This document shows positions 6,547 through 11,394 of a stretch of DNA of 11,394 nt, one piece after another. How positions within the stretch are numbered: the stretch's first letter is position 1; each line of letters opens with the position of its first letter. A model generated the notes under the pieces. That model saw nothing but the letters and a program-made list of their open reading frames with translations, was not told where the DNA came from and made no database searches. The stretch covers positions 1 through 11,394 of the forward strand of contig CAAGDG010000132.1 of assembly GCA_900768515.1 (NCBI GenBank). The letters run 5' to 3'. The position numbers and the translations under genes were made by a program. This DNA is from Lentisphaeria bacterium (lineage in GTDB: Bacteria; Verrucomicrobiota; Lentisphaeria; Victivallales; Victivallaceae).

Positions 6547-7280
6547 TTCGCGGCATCGCATTCGACATCAATGGAACGCTGGTTGACATCCTGACCAACG
6601 AAGCCGATGACGGCGTCTACCGTGTGCTGAGCAATCTGCTTGATTATCAGGGTATTTCCATCTCTCCGGACAAGGTTCGCCGCCTTTATTTTGAAATCAA
6701 CAAGCGGCAGCGGCGGTGCAGTCCGGAGCCGTTTCCGGAGTTCGACGTGGTGGCGCTTTTCCGGGAGATTCTCAAACTCTGCGGCAGTGACCGGACCCGT
6801 TCGCTGCCGAAGGAGAAGCGGCGCGAACTGCCGCTGCTTCTGGCCGAGACGTTCCGGGCGGCGTCGCGGTTCAAGCTGGAACTCTATCCGGGGGTGCGCG
6901 AAGTGCTTGACGAGCTGCGGCCCCGCTACCGGATGGCGGCGCTCTCCGATGGCCAGAGCGTCTGGGCGCTGCCCGAACTGCGGTCGGTCGGATTGGAAAA
7001 GTATTTTGATCCGGTGATCGTGTCGGGGGACCTGGGATTTCGCAAACCGGATCCGCGGATGTTCGAACTGCTGCTTTCACAAATGGAACTTTCTCCTGAT
7101 GAAATCCTCTTTGTCGGGAACGACATGTACCGCGACATCTTCGGCGCCGGCCAGCTCGGAATCCGGACCGTGTTCTTCCGTTCCAACCAGGGCGATCAGC
7201 GTCCGGCCGGAAGGGAGCCGGACTACATCATCTACCGCTTCTCCGAGCTGCCGGAGGCGGTCCGCTTCCTTTCGAAGTGA
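6543..7280 (+). CDS. HAD-superfamily hydrolase with DxN in place of DxD
   Basis: 245 residues. HAD motif I is FDINGTLVD: nucleophile D8 is present, but the usual second Asp is Asn (N10). Motif II is LSDGQS (S135), motif III is FRKPDPRMF (K168), motif IV is VGNDMYRDIFGA (D194, D198). A helical C1-type cap fills about residues 15-105. Most relatives are phosphatases, with some dehalogenases and mutases. In phosphatases the second Asp is the general acid/base, so Asn there suggests altered or lower phosphatase activity. The AAT codon differs from an Asp GAT by one base. ATG 6543 overlaps the kinase stop in ATGA, so translation is coupled. A kinase beside a phosphatase-fold protein suggests handling of one phosphorylated compound, but this is inference. 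Confidence 0.88.
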   Translation: MIRGIAFDINGTLVDILTNEADDGVYRVLSNLLDYQGISISPDKVRRLYFEINKRQRRCSPEPFPEFDVVALFREILKLCGSDRTRSLPKEKRRELPLLLAETFRAASRFKLELYPGVREVLDELRPRYRMAALSDGQSVWALPELRSVGLEKYFDPVIVSGDLGFRKPDPRMFELLLSQMELSPDEILFVGNDMYRDIFGAGQLGIRTVFFRSNQGDQRPAGREPDYIIYRFSELPEAVRFLSK

Positions 7281-7323
7281 GCGGACGCCCCGTTTTTCCG
7301 GAGGACCGCATCCCTTTTCCCCC

Positions 7324-7351
7324 TTGTATTTCGCCGCTCCGGCGGTAGATT
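7324..7351 (+). promoter_or_regulatory. Weak putative promoter of the isochorismatase-type gene
   Basis: TTGTAT (7324-7329, 3/6) and TAGATT (7346-7351, 4/6) with a 16-base gap. The start would lie near 7358, giving a leader of about 18 bases with AAGGAG (7364-7369) as ribosome-binding site. The context GGTAGATTA resembles the -10 of the pseudopilin promoter (GGTATAATTA). Confidence 0.3.
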
Positions 7352-7375
7352 ATCCGAAAACGGAAGGAGTCGAAC

Positions 7376-7912
7376 GTGGAAAGAACCGTACTGCTGCTGG
7401 TCGATCTGCAGCGTGCTCTGATCGAGGAGCATCCCGACCATGAGCAACAACTGCTGGAACGGGCGCAACGGCTGCTCAAAGAGGCGAGAACACGCGGAAT
7501 CGAGGCGGTTTTCATCCGGCATGACGGCAGCGCCCGGGGAACGTTGATCCCCGGAAGCGCGGGGTGGGAACTGCATCCTGCCGTCTCTCCGCTGCCCGGC
7601 GAGAAGATTTTCGACAAGCGCTTCTGCAGCGCCTTTCGCGGAACCGGATTGCGCGACTATCTGCGGGACCGGGGAATCAGCCGGATCGTCCTGATTGGAA
7701 TGCAGACGGAATATTGCATCGACGCCACCTGCAAAGTGGCGTTCGAATATGGGTTCGATGTGGTGATTCCCCGGGGATGCTCTTCGACTTTCGACACGCC
7801 CCGGTTCTCCGGCGCGGAGCTGTGCGAATTTTATGAGAACCGGGTCTGGAACAACTGCTTCGCAAAGGTGGTTCCGGCGGGAGAAGCTTTCGCTGCTGCT
7901 TCAGAGGGATGA
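7376..7912 (+). CDS. Isochorismatase-family cysteine hydrolase
   Basis: 178 residues from a GTG start, fixed by AAGGAG six bases upstream (7364-7369). The cysteine-hydrolase triad is visible: D10 in LLLVDLQ, K81 in FDKRFCSAF and C114 in GMQTEYCIDATC, where the G-M bond is the usual cis-peptide site. Length and spacing match the isochorismatase/nicotinamidase superfamily. Members hydrolyse amides or enol ethers such as nicotinamide, N-carbamoyl compounds, isochorismate and biuret. No substrate is evident, and no enterobactin or NAD genes lie nearby. It is cytoplasmic. It appears to be a single-gene unit, ended by the bidirectional hairpin at 7958-7997. Confidence 0.88.
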   Translation: MERTVLLLVDLQRALIEEHPDHEQQLLERAQRLLKEARTRGIEAVFIRHDGSARGTLIPGSAGWELHPAVSPLPGEKIFDKRFCSAFRGTGLRDYLRDRGISRIVLIGMQTEYCIDATCKVAFEYGFDVVIPRGCSSTFDTPRFSGAELCEFYENRVWNNCFAKVVPAGEAFAAASEG

Positions 7913-7957
7913 GGCGCGTTCTCCCGTCCCCGGAGGAGATGCTCTTCCGCGCGGAAG

Positions 7958-7997
7958 AAAAAATCCCGTTCCACAATTTGCGGAGCGGGATCTTTTT
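7958..7997. terminator. Bidirectional intrinsic terminator between convergent genes
   Basis: A 10-bp stem (7963-7972 with 7982-7991, one T-G wobble) encloses a 9-base loop. TCTTTTT (T run 7993-7997) follows on the plus strand, and six T (plus-strand A run 7958-7963) follow on the minus strand. It therefore can end both the isochorismatase-type gene (stop 7912) and the RRM gene (stop 8013). A separate 14-bp palindrome, CTTCCGCGCGGAAG, lies just before it at 7944-7957. Confidence 0.87.
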
Positions 7998-8012
7998 CAG
8001 AAGCGGTCGTTT

Positions 8013-8306
8013 TCAGAACCGGCGGTTTCCGCCGCTGAAACCGCCTTCACGGCGCGGTCTTTCTTCGCGCGGCCGGGCCTCGTTGATCACCAGTTCGCGG
8101 CCGCCCTGCCGGGTGCCGTTGAGCGCCTGGATCGCGGCGTTCGCCTCGGCGGCGTTGCTCATCTCGACAAAGCCGAACCCCTTGGCGCGTCCGGTCTCGC
8201 GGTCGGTGACCAGACGGACGCCGGCGACGGTGCCGTAGGCGCTGAAAAGGTTGCGCACCTCATCCTCGGTCATCGCATACGGCAGATTTCCCACATAGAT
8301 ATTCAT
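8013..8306 (-). CDS. Single-RRM RNA-binding protein with Arg/Gly-rich tail
   Basis: 97 residues. RNP-2 is IYVGNL (3-8) and RNP-1 is KGFGFVEM (42-49), giving one canonical RRM over about residues 1-78. The aromatic residues needed for RNA stacking (Y4, F44, F46) are all present. Residues 79-97 form a basic Arg/Gly/Pro-rich tail. The start at 8306 is fixed by AAAGGA about five bases upstream; longer in-frame extensions to 8420 have no family similarity. These small bacterial RRM proteins bind single-stranded RNA, and those of cyanobacteria are often cold-induced. A 7-bp hairpin sits directly before the ribosome-binding site (8318-8337), a possible site for control of translation. I see no convincing promoter on this strand. 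Confidence 0.92.
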   Translation of the reverse strand: MNIYVGNLPYAMTEDEVRNLFSAYGTVAGVRLVTDRETGRAKGFGFVEMSNAAEANAAIQALNGTRQGGRELVINEARPREERPRREGGFSGGNRRF

Positions 8307-8317
8307 TGTTTCCTTTC

Positions 8318-8337
8318 GCGGCGGTTCCTGCCGCCGC
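8318..8337 (-). promoter_or_regulatory. Hairpin in the leader of the RRM gene
   Basis: In the mRNA (minus strand) GCGGCGG pairs perfectly with CCGCCGC around the 6-base loop CAGGAA. The stem ends one base before GAAAGGAAACA and the ATG. It does not cover the Shine-Dalgarno itself, but its loop contains AGGAA, a second purine-rich sequence. It may tune translation, or bind the RRM protein itself (speculation). Confidence 0.4.
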
Positions 8338-8360
8338 ATTGCGCTCTCCCCGGACTGTTT

Positions 8361-8389
8361 TTGACTGTTTGGTCTTCCGCATTTGAAAT
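8361..8389 (+). promoter_or_regulatory. Possible promoter upstream of a small ORF
   Basis: TTGACT (8361-8366, 5/6) and TGAAAT (8384-8389, 4/6) with a 17-base gap on the plus strand. The expected start is near 8396, 19 bases before the ATG at 8415. GACTGTTT is present twice, at 8353-8360 and 8363-8370, overlapping the -35, and might be a binding site. Confidence 0.3.
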
Positions 8390-8414
8390 CGCCGGACAGG
8401 GGGGAGGGCATCGT

Positions 8415-8681
8415 ATGCAACCATCGCGGGGAATGACTCTTGCGGAATATCCTCTGAAACGCTTCGAAGCCGAAGCGCAGGATCTATGGAAGGACCGGTC
8501 CGGTAGACTCCGGCACCGGCTGGATTCTCAGCCCAAGATTTCGAATTCCTTCAGAAACTGCCCGGAAAACGCGCGACCCTTCACCCGGGAGCCGCTGCCG
8601 TCAGCGGCCCCTTCCGCGCCGGTTTTACCGGAACCTCTTTTTATTGAATATAAACCACGGAGTATCGGAATACAAACTTGA
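8415..8681 (+). CDS. Possible small hypothetical protein
   Basis: 88 codons from ATG 8415 to TGA 8681, preceded by GGGGAGG (about 8400-8407) at about 7 bases, with a promoter-like sequence at 8361-8389. The N-terminal half is charged and could be helical (MTLAEYPLKRFEAEAQDLW). The rest is Pro/Arg-rich, without a recognisable domain. Codon use includes CTA, AGA, TTA and ATA, unlike the strong codon bias of the neighbours. I do not recognise it. The remaining parts of 8307-8862 hold only leaders and promoters; 8640-8760 is AT-rich with nothing clear. Confidence 0.3.
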   Translation: MQPSRGMTLAEYPLKRFEAEAQDLWKDRSGRLRHRLDSQPKISNSFRNCPENARPFTREPLPSAAPSAPVLPEPLFIEYKPRSIGIQT

Positions 8682-8775
8682 ATCGATTAAAAATTATTGT
8701 TTTTTTGCTTCCGGATTTCCGGAACGGGTTTATGGTTTTCTCATCTCTTTTTCATCGAATGCAAATCCGTGGAGC

Positions 8776-8804
8776 TGGACCGGAGTCCCGCGGCCGGTTA
8801 TATT
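8776..8804 (+). promoter_or_regulatory. Putative promoter of the metallo-beta-lactamase-fold gene
   Basis: TGGACC (8776-8781, 4/6) and TATATT (8799-8804, 5/6) with a 17-base gap. The start would lie near 8811, giving a leader of about 52 bases ending in GAGAGG (8851-8856), six bases before ATG 8863. Confidence 0.5.
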
Positions 8805-8862
8805 AAATTGCAAAATCCGTTCCCGATCGGATGGAATGGAAAAATAACAAGAGAGGTTTTTC

Positions 8863-9864
8863 ATGTTCGGAAATCGAAAACATCGGCTGCTGTTCGCCTT
8901 CTTTTCCCTGGCGGTTTTCACCGCCGTCGCGGAATCTCCGAAAGGTGTGAGCGCGGTTGCCCAGCTGCGAACCACGGATTCCGCCGGCGTGACTCCGGCA
9001 CGGACCGAGGCGCTGGACGTGCTGCAGAAGGCCGCGGACAGCCTGACTTCGGAAGCGTTTCAGGAGTATGTCCGCAAAGCCGGTCCCGAGAGCGCCCGCG
9101 AGCGCGAATCGGAATCGCTGACGCTCTGGTTCTACAACGACTCCTTCGACCGGGTGCTCCGGGATTTTCAGGCGACCAGGGTCGCGCCGGGAAACCTGGC
9201 AATCTGGCACATCTACAATATGGGGTATCTGTTCAAGACGCCGACTCGGAGTTACGGAATCGACCTCTACCACCGCCGCGCAGCGGAACTGGCGCCGCAC
9301 CTTGACGCGCTTTTCATCACGCACAACCACGGCGACCACTTCTGGAAACCGCTGATCGATGCGATGGAGGCGGCGGGAAAACCGGTGATCTCCAACTTCC
9401 GGCCCGGCGCGTGGCGCTGGAAGGAGCCGGGCGTTCACGAAGTGGCGGGATTGTCGGTTCGCGTCCGGCAGGTGGATCACAACCGGACGCTGCTCAAATT
9501 CGTGAACATCTATGAAATCAACTTCGGTCCGGAAACCGGAAACTGTGTGGTGCTCCACACCGGAGACGCCTGTGCGCCCGCACAATTCGAGGTGAAGAAT
9601 CCGGTGGATATTTTCATTCCGCACATCCGGGTGGGGATGAATATCGAAGAGGCGGTCCGGGACTACGTTCATCCGCGTTACGTGCTGATGTCGCACGTCC
9701 TCGAACTCGGCCACCCCGTCGGCAAGGCGCGCTGGAGCTACCGGAACGGGCTTGACGATTGCGCCCGCGTCACCTCCTGTCCCAACGTCTGGATGCCGGT
9801 CTGGGGGGAAAAGCTGCTCTGGGACGGGGAAACACGTACGCTCCGCCCGGTCCCGGTTCCCTGA
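8863..9864 (+). CDS. Secreted metallo-beta-lactamase-fold hydrolase (UlaG-like)
   Basis: 333 residues, start fixed by GAGAGG six bases upstream. A signal peptide at 1-23 (KHRLLFAFFSLAVFTAVA, then ES) implies export. Residues about 110-325 form the metallo-hydrolase fold: GIDLYHRR, the metal motif THNHGDHF (H154, H156, D158, H159), a further ligand candidate in HTGDAC (D235), and a late His in LMSHVLELGH (H278 or H284). The layout resembles UlaG-type members (PF13483-like) rather than classical beta-lactamases. An N-terminal helical segment (about 40-100) precedes the fold. UlaG itself is a cytoplasmic lactonase, so an exported relative is notable. The substrate is unknown; a role on sugar lactones or phosphodiesters is speculation. 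It appears to be a single gene with its own promoter and terminator. Confidence 0.85.
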   Translation: MFGNRKHRLLFAFFSLAVFTAVAESPKGVSAVAQLRTTDSAGVTPARTEALDVLQKAADSLTSEAFQEYVRKAGPESARERESESLTLWFYNDSFDRVLRDFQATRVAPGNLAIWHIYNMGYLFKTPTRSYGIDLYHRRAAELAPHLDALFITHNHGDHFWKPLIDAMEAAGKPVISNFRPGAWRWKEPGVHEVAGLSVRVRQVDHNRTLLKFVNIYEINFGPETGNCVVLHTGDACAPAQFEVKNPVDIFIPHIRVGMNIEEAVRDYVHPRYVLMSHVLELGHPVGKARWSYRNGLDDCARVTSCPNVWMPVWGEKLLWDGETRTLRPVPVP

Positions 9865-9869
9865 AAGGC

Positions 9870-9916
9870 AATTGCGCAACGGGTTCCCGTCCGGAGGAAA
9901 ACCGTTGCGCAATTTT
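9870..9916. terminator. Terminator hairpin between convergent genes
   Basis: A 13-bp perfect stem, AATTGCGCAACGG (9870-9882) with its complement at 9902-9914, encloses a 19-base loop. TTTT overlaps the 3' end on the plus strand (9913-9916). It starts 6 bases after the stop of the metallo-hydrolase gene. It is about 40 bases after the esterase stop on the other strand, where the T run is only CCTTT, so it is mainly a plus-strand terminator. Confidence 0.78.
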
Positions 9917-9956
9917 CTGCTTCCCCGCGCCGGGCGACCGGCGGCGGAAAGAAGTC

Positions 9957-10763
9957 TTATTTCTTTGCGTTCTCTTTTTCCAGCAGCTTCTGATAGGCTT
10001 CGAAGTACCGTTTCCCGAATTCACGCTGGCTGGCGGCGTCGAAGTGGACGATGTCCGGATTCGAGGTGAGTCCGTCGGAGGGGACGAAGGCGGCCGGAGG
10101 CAGCTCTTCCACCACCGCCCGCTGAGCGGCGTCGACCTGTTTTTTCCCATCCCACCACGGCTTGTTCGGAAACTTGCTCAACTGCCCGACGATGACCGGA
10201 AGCTCCGGAGCGCCGAGATCCCGGCGGAACCGTTTGACCAGTTCCGAAAAGCGGTCGTGGTACAGCTTGCTGTTCTCTTTGCCGCAGTCGGCTTCGCCCT
10301 GGTGCCAGAGCAGGACGGTCAGAGTGCCGGATTCCATCGCCTTGCGGGCGCGGGCGATCGCGTCGTCGTAGGGGTGGCTCTTGGTCTGCTCCCAGTAACC
10401 GCCCGGAACCCAGCTGCTGATCGGAGAACCGCCGCAGGCGGTCGGAATCAGCCCCACGGTGATCTCCGGATCGGTGGCGGCCAGCAGGTTCGCGAAGGTC
10501 CGGCCGGGACCGACGCCGGCGGCCTTCTTGTCATAGTGGACCGGATCGACCGCCGGAACCCAGTTCCCCTCCTTGTCCAGCATCACCACCCGGGGGGAGG
10601 GGATTTTGTCGGAATCCTGCACAAAACCGCGGCCGGCCATATTCGACTGTCCGGCGAGCAGCACCAGAAGGAATTTCTCCTTCGGCGGCAGTTTGACCGG
10701 GTCGGCGGCGAACCCGGCGGCCATGACTGCGATGGAAAGCAGCGTCAGTAAGAACTTCATCAT
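9957..10763 (-). CDS. Secreted sialate O-acetylesterase-type SGNH esterase
   Basis: 268 residues. A signal peptide covers about 1-20 (MMKFLLTLLSIAVMAAGFAA). The SGNH/SASA (PF03629-like, CE6-like) signature is complete: LLAGQSNMAGRG with the nucleophile S40, TACGGSPISSW (107-118), LLWHQGEADC (151-160) and the catalytic Asp/His in PDIVHFDAASQREFGKRY (D237, H240). Members remove acetyl groups from sialic acid or from xylan and other plant polysaccharides. With GH10 and alginate-lyase-type genes in the window, acetyl-xylan or a similar glycan is a sensible guess. ATG 10763 has AGGAG about 8 bases upstream, so it is preferred over the adjacent ATG 10760. The IS110-type sequence lies upstream and may affect its expression. 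Confidence 0.92.
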   Translation of the reverse strand: MMKFLLTLLSIAVMAAGFAADPVKLPPKEKFLLVLLAGQSNMAGRGFVQDSDKIPSPRVVMLDKEGNWVPAVDPVHYDKKAAGVGPGRTFANLLAATDPEITVGLIPTACGGSPISSWVPGGYWEQTKSHPYDDAIARARKAMESGTLTVLLWHQGEADCGKENSKLYHDRFSELVKRFRRDLGAPELPVIVGQLSKFPNKPWWDGKKQVDAAQRAVVEELPPAAFVPSDGLTSNPDIVHFDAASQREFGKRYFEAYQKLLEKENAKK

Positions 10764-10808
10764 CGGGGACTCTCCTATTATGAAAAAGTCAAGAGACTGA
10801 CTCTTTCT

Positions 10809-10837
10809 GTTATATTTTTTTACTGTTATTTGTTAAA
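10809..10837 (-). promoter_or_regulatory. Weak putative promoter of the esterase gene
   Basis: On the minus strand, TTTAAC (10837-10832, 3/6) and TATAAC (10814-10809, 5/6) are 17 bases apart. A start near 10802 gives a leader of about 40 bases. The stretch is AT-rich, so chance matches are likely. Confidence 0.25.
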
Positions 10838-10866
10838 CTCCGCCTCAAAGGGCAGAGGACTACCAT

Positions 10867-10884
10867 CTGTAAATATTTTTACAG
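10867..10884. other. 7-bp perfect hairpin near the presumed IS end
   Basis: CTGTAAA (10867-10873) pairs with TTTACAG (10878-10884) around the loop TATT. No T run follows on either strand, so it is not a clear terminator. It may be a subterminal repeat of the IS or part of its end structure. Confidence 0.4.
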
Positions 10885-10952
10885 TCTTGCGATAAAAATT
10901 GTCTTCTGTTTGCGCTTCGGGCAAAAATCGGACACTATTATTGACGACAACT

Positions 10953-11090
10953 CTTGAAAATGGATTCAAGGTTTCGCATTTTGCTGTTCAACTCGGAAAT
11001 AGCACGCGCAAACTGTTTTGCATGAGCCTTTCAGCTCAAGGAGGATACGAACGACGTGCTATAAGAACCAAACTTCGCATTCACAGCAAA
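10953..11090 (-). ncRNA. Candidate structured RNA (bridge-RNA-like) beside the IS110 transposase
   Basis: Nested perfect helices, given in plus coordinates: P1 10980-10987 with 11083-11090 (8 bp); P2 10999-11006 with 11055-11062 (8 bp); inside P2, P3 11008-11012 with 11017-11021 (5 bp, loop 4) and P4 11023-11027 with 11034-11038 (5 bp, loop 6). A further hairpin lies outside at 10953-10958 with 10965-10970 (6 bp). Between P1 and P2 is an unequal internal loop of 20 and 11 bases. It begins about 25 bases after the transposase stop, in the same sense. IS110-family elements encode a bridge RNA with guide-carrying internal loops; in the IS1111 group it follows the transposase. Strand and ends are inferred; no promoter was identified. 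Confidence 0.45.
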
Positions 11091-11115
11091 CAGAATCTCC
11101 GAAACAACTTAAATC

Positions 11116-11394
11116 TTATTCATTTGCGGAAACCACATAATCGCGTTCCTGGAGCCACACCGCCCGAAGCGCATAGAGCAATTTCTTGGCGATAATCGAA
11201 ATTGCCCGTTGCGGATTGGCGCCTTTGTGAAGCAAGGCTCCATACCTGGCCCGCGTTTCCAGATTGTACACTATCGACCTCCAGGCCGCCTGAATCAGAA
11301 TGGCGTGCAGTTGTTTTTTCTTGCGATTTCCGGCGGATTTGAGACCCTCATGCTCACCGCTGCCGACCAGTCTCGGTGCGTGTCCAACATAGGA
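11116..11394 (-). CDS. IS110-family transposase (serine/DEDD bridge-RNA recombinase type), C-terminal part, cut by the window edge
   Basis: 92 residues to TAA (11118-11116); the 5' part lies beyond the window. The fragment reads SYVGHAPRLVGSGEH, then GLKSAGNRKKKQLHAILIQ, then AAWRS. This is the Transposase_20 (PF02371-like) end of IS110-type recombinases: an SYxGxxP start, an SG, then GN(R)xxxxxLxxAAW. The Ser in GSG lies about 80 residues from the C-terminus, close to the catalytic Ser position known for IS621, so it is the likely nucleophile. The final helix ends in LLYALRAVWLQERDY. The sequence is intact to the stop with no frameshift, so the gene may be functional. It cannot be assigned to the IS110 or IS1111 group from the protein fragment; the long non-coding tail favours IS1111. 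Confidence 0.85.
   Translation of the reverse strand, partial: SYVGHAPRLVGSGEHEGLKSAGNRKKKQLHAILIQAAWRSIVYNLETRARYGALLHKGANPQRAISIIAKKLLYALRAVWLQERDYVVSANE

Larger units (their letters stand above)
10860..11394 (-). mobile_element. IS110-family insertion sequence, one end and transposase 3' part (left boundary approximate)
   Basis: The transposase C-terminus (11116-11394) plus about 250 bases of non-coding sequence after its stop. This stretch is visibly less GC-rich than the rest of the window, a sign of transfer. IS110-type elements lack long terminal repeats and target duplications, so the end cannot be placed without an empty site; 10860 is a guess where composition changes. The stretch 10764-10860 is the esterase leader. 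The element continues past the right edge. Confidence 0.6.

Noticed and set aside
8803..9912. 369-codon frame on the minus strand opposite the metallo-hydrolase gene
   Set aside because: Antisense shadow. The plus-strand frame has a signal peptide, a metal site, a promoter and a terminator.
9759..10751. 330-codon frame on the plus strand opposite the esterase gene
   Set aside because: Antisense shadow of a complete SGNH esterase.
10791..10806. Short inverted repeat AAGAG/CTCTT upstream of the esterase as a terminator or operator
   Set aside because: Only 5 bp in AT-rich sequence and not placed to end a known gene; it could easily be chance.

Overview
The window looks like chromosomal DNA of a GC-rich, carbohydrate-degrading bacterium of the Lentisphaerota (Victivallis-like) or a close PVC relative. 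This is inferred from a pseudopilin with the FTLIELLVVIAIIAIL start and an H-X9-DG tail, from the secreted polysaccharide enzymes (GH10 hydrolase, alginate-lyase-type protein, SGNH esterase), and from the GC-rich codon use. No species can be named from sequence alone.

Layout. Positions 1-336 hold three identical tRNA-Gly(GCC) genes, the first missing its first base. From 395 to 3338 a minus-strand unit runs AraC-type regulator, then secreted GH10 glycosidase, then a strong intrinsic terminator. Divergent from it, a near-consensus sigma-70 promoter (TTGACG-17-TATAAT) drives a pseudopilin (3428-4168) and an alginate-lyase-family gene (4184-5278). The pseudopilin has an in-frame TGA exactly at the prepilin cleavage position. 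The lyase is broken near 5085-5100, where it joins out of frame to the last part of a LacI-type regulator (to 5354), followed by an intrinsic terminator.

From 5536 to 7280 lies a translationally coupled pair: an aminoglycoside-phosphotransferase-fold kinase and a HAD hydrolase whose DxD motif is DxN. Then come an isochorismatase-type hydrolase (7376-7912, +) and a one-RRM RNA-binding protein (8013-8306, -), converging on a shared bidirectional terminator. The region 8307-8862 is mostly intergenic, with a possible 88-residue small ORF. A secreted UlaG-like metallo-beta-lactamase-fold protein (8863-9864, +) converges on a secreted sialate-O-acetylesterase-type SGNH esterase (9957-10763, -).

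The right edge (about 10860-11394) is lower in GC and holds the last 92 codons of an IS110-family transposase on the minus strand. Immediately downstream of it is a non-coding stretch with nested perfect helices, a candidate bridge-RNA-type structured RNA.

How the genes fit together. The AraC/GH10 unit and the divergent pseudopilin/lyase unit look like one polysaccharide-use locus, with the regulator sitting between two exported degradative modules. The esterase near the right edge fits the same lifestyle by removing acyl groups. The kinase/HAD pair, isochorismatase, RRM protein and metallo-hydrolase look like independent housekeeping or accessory genes. The most unusual points are the TGA in the pseudopilin leader, the lyase/LacI deletion scar, and the structured RNA beside the IS110 transposase.
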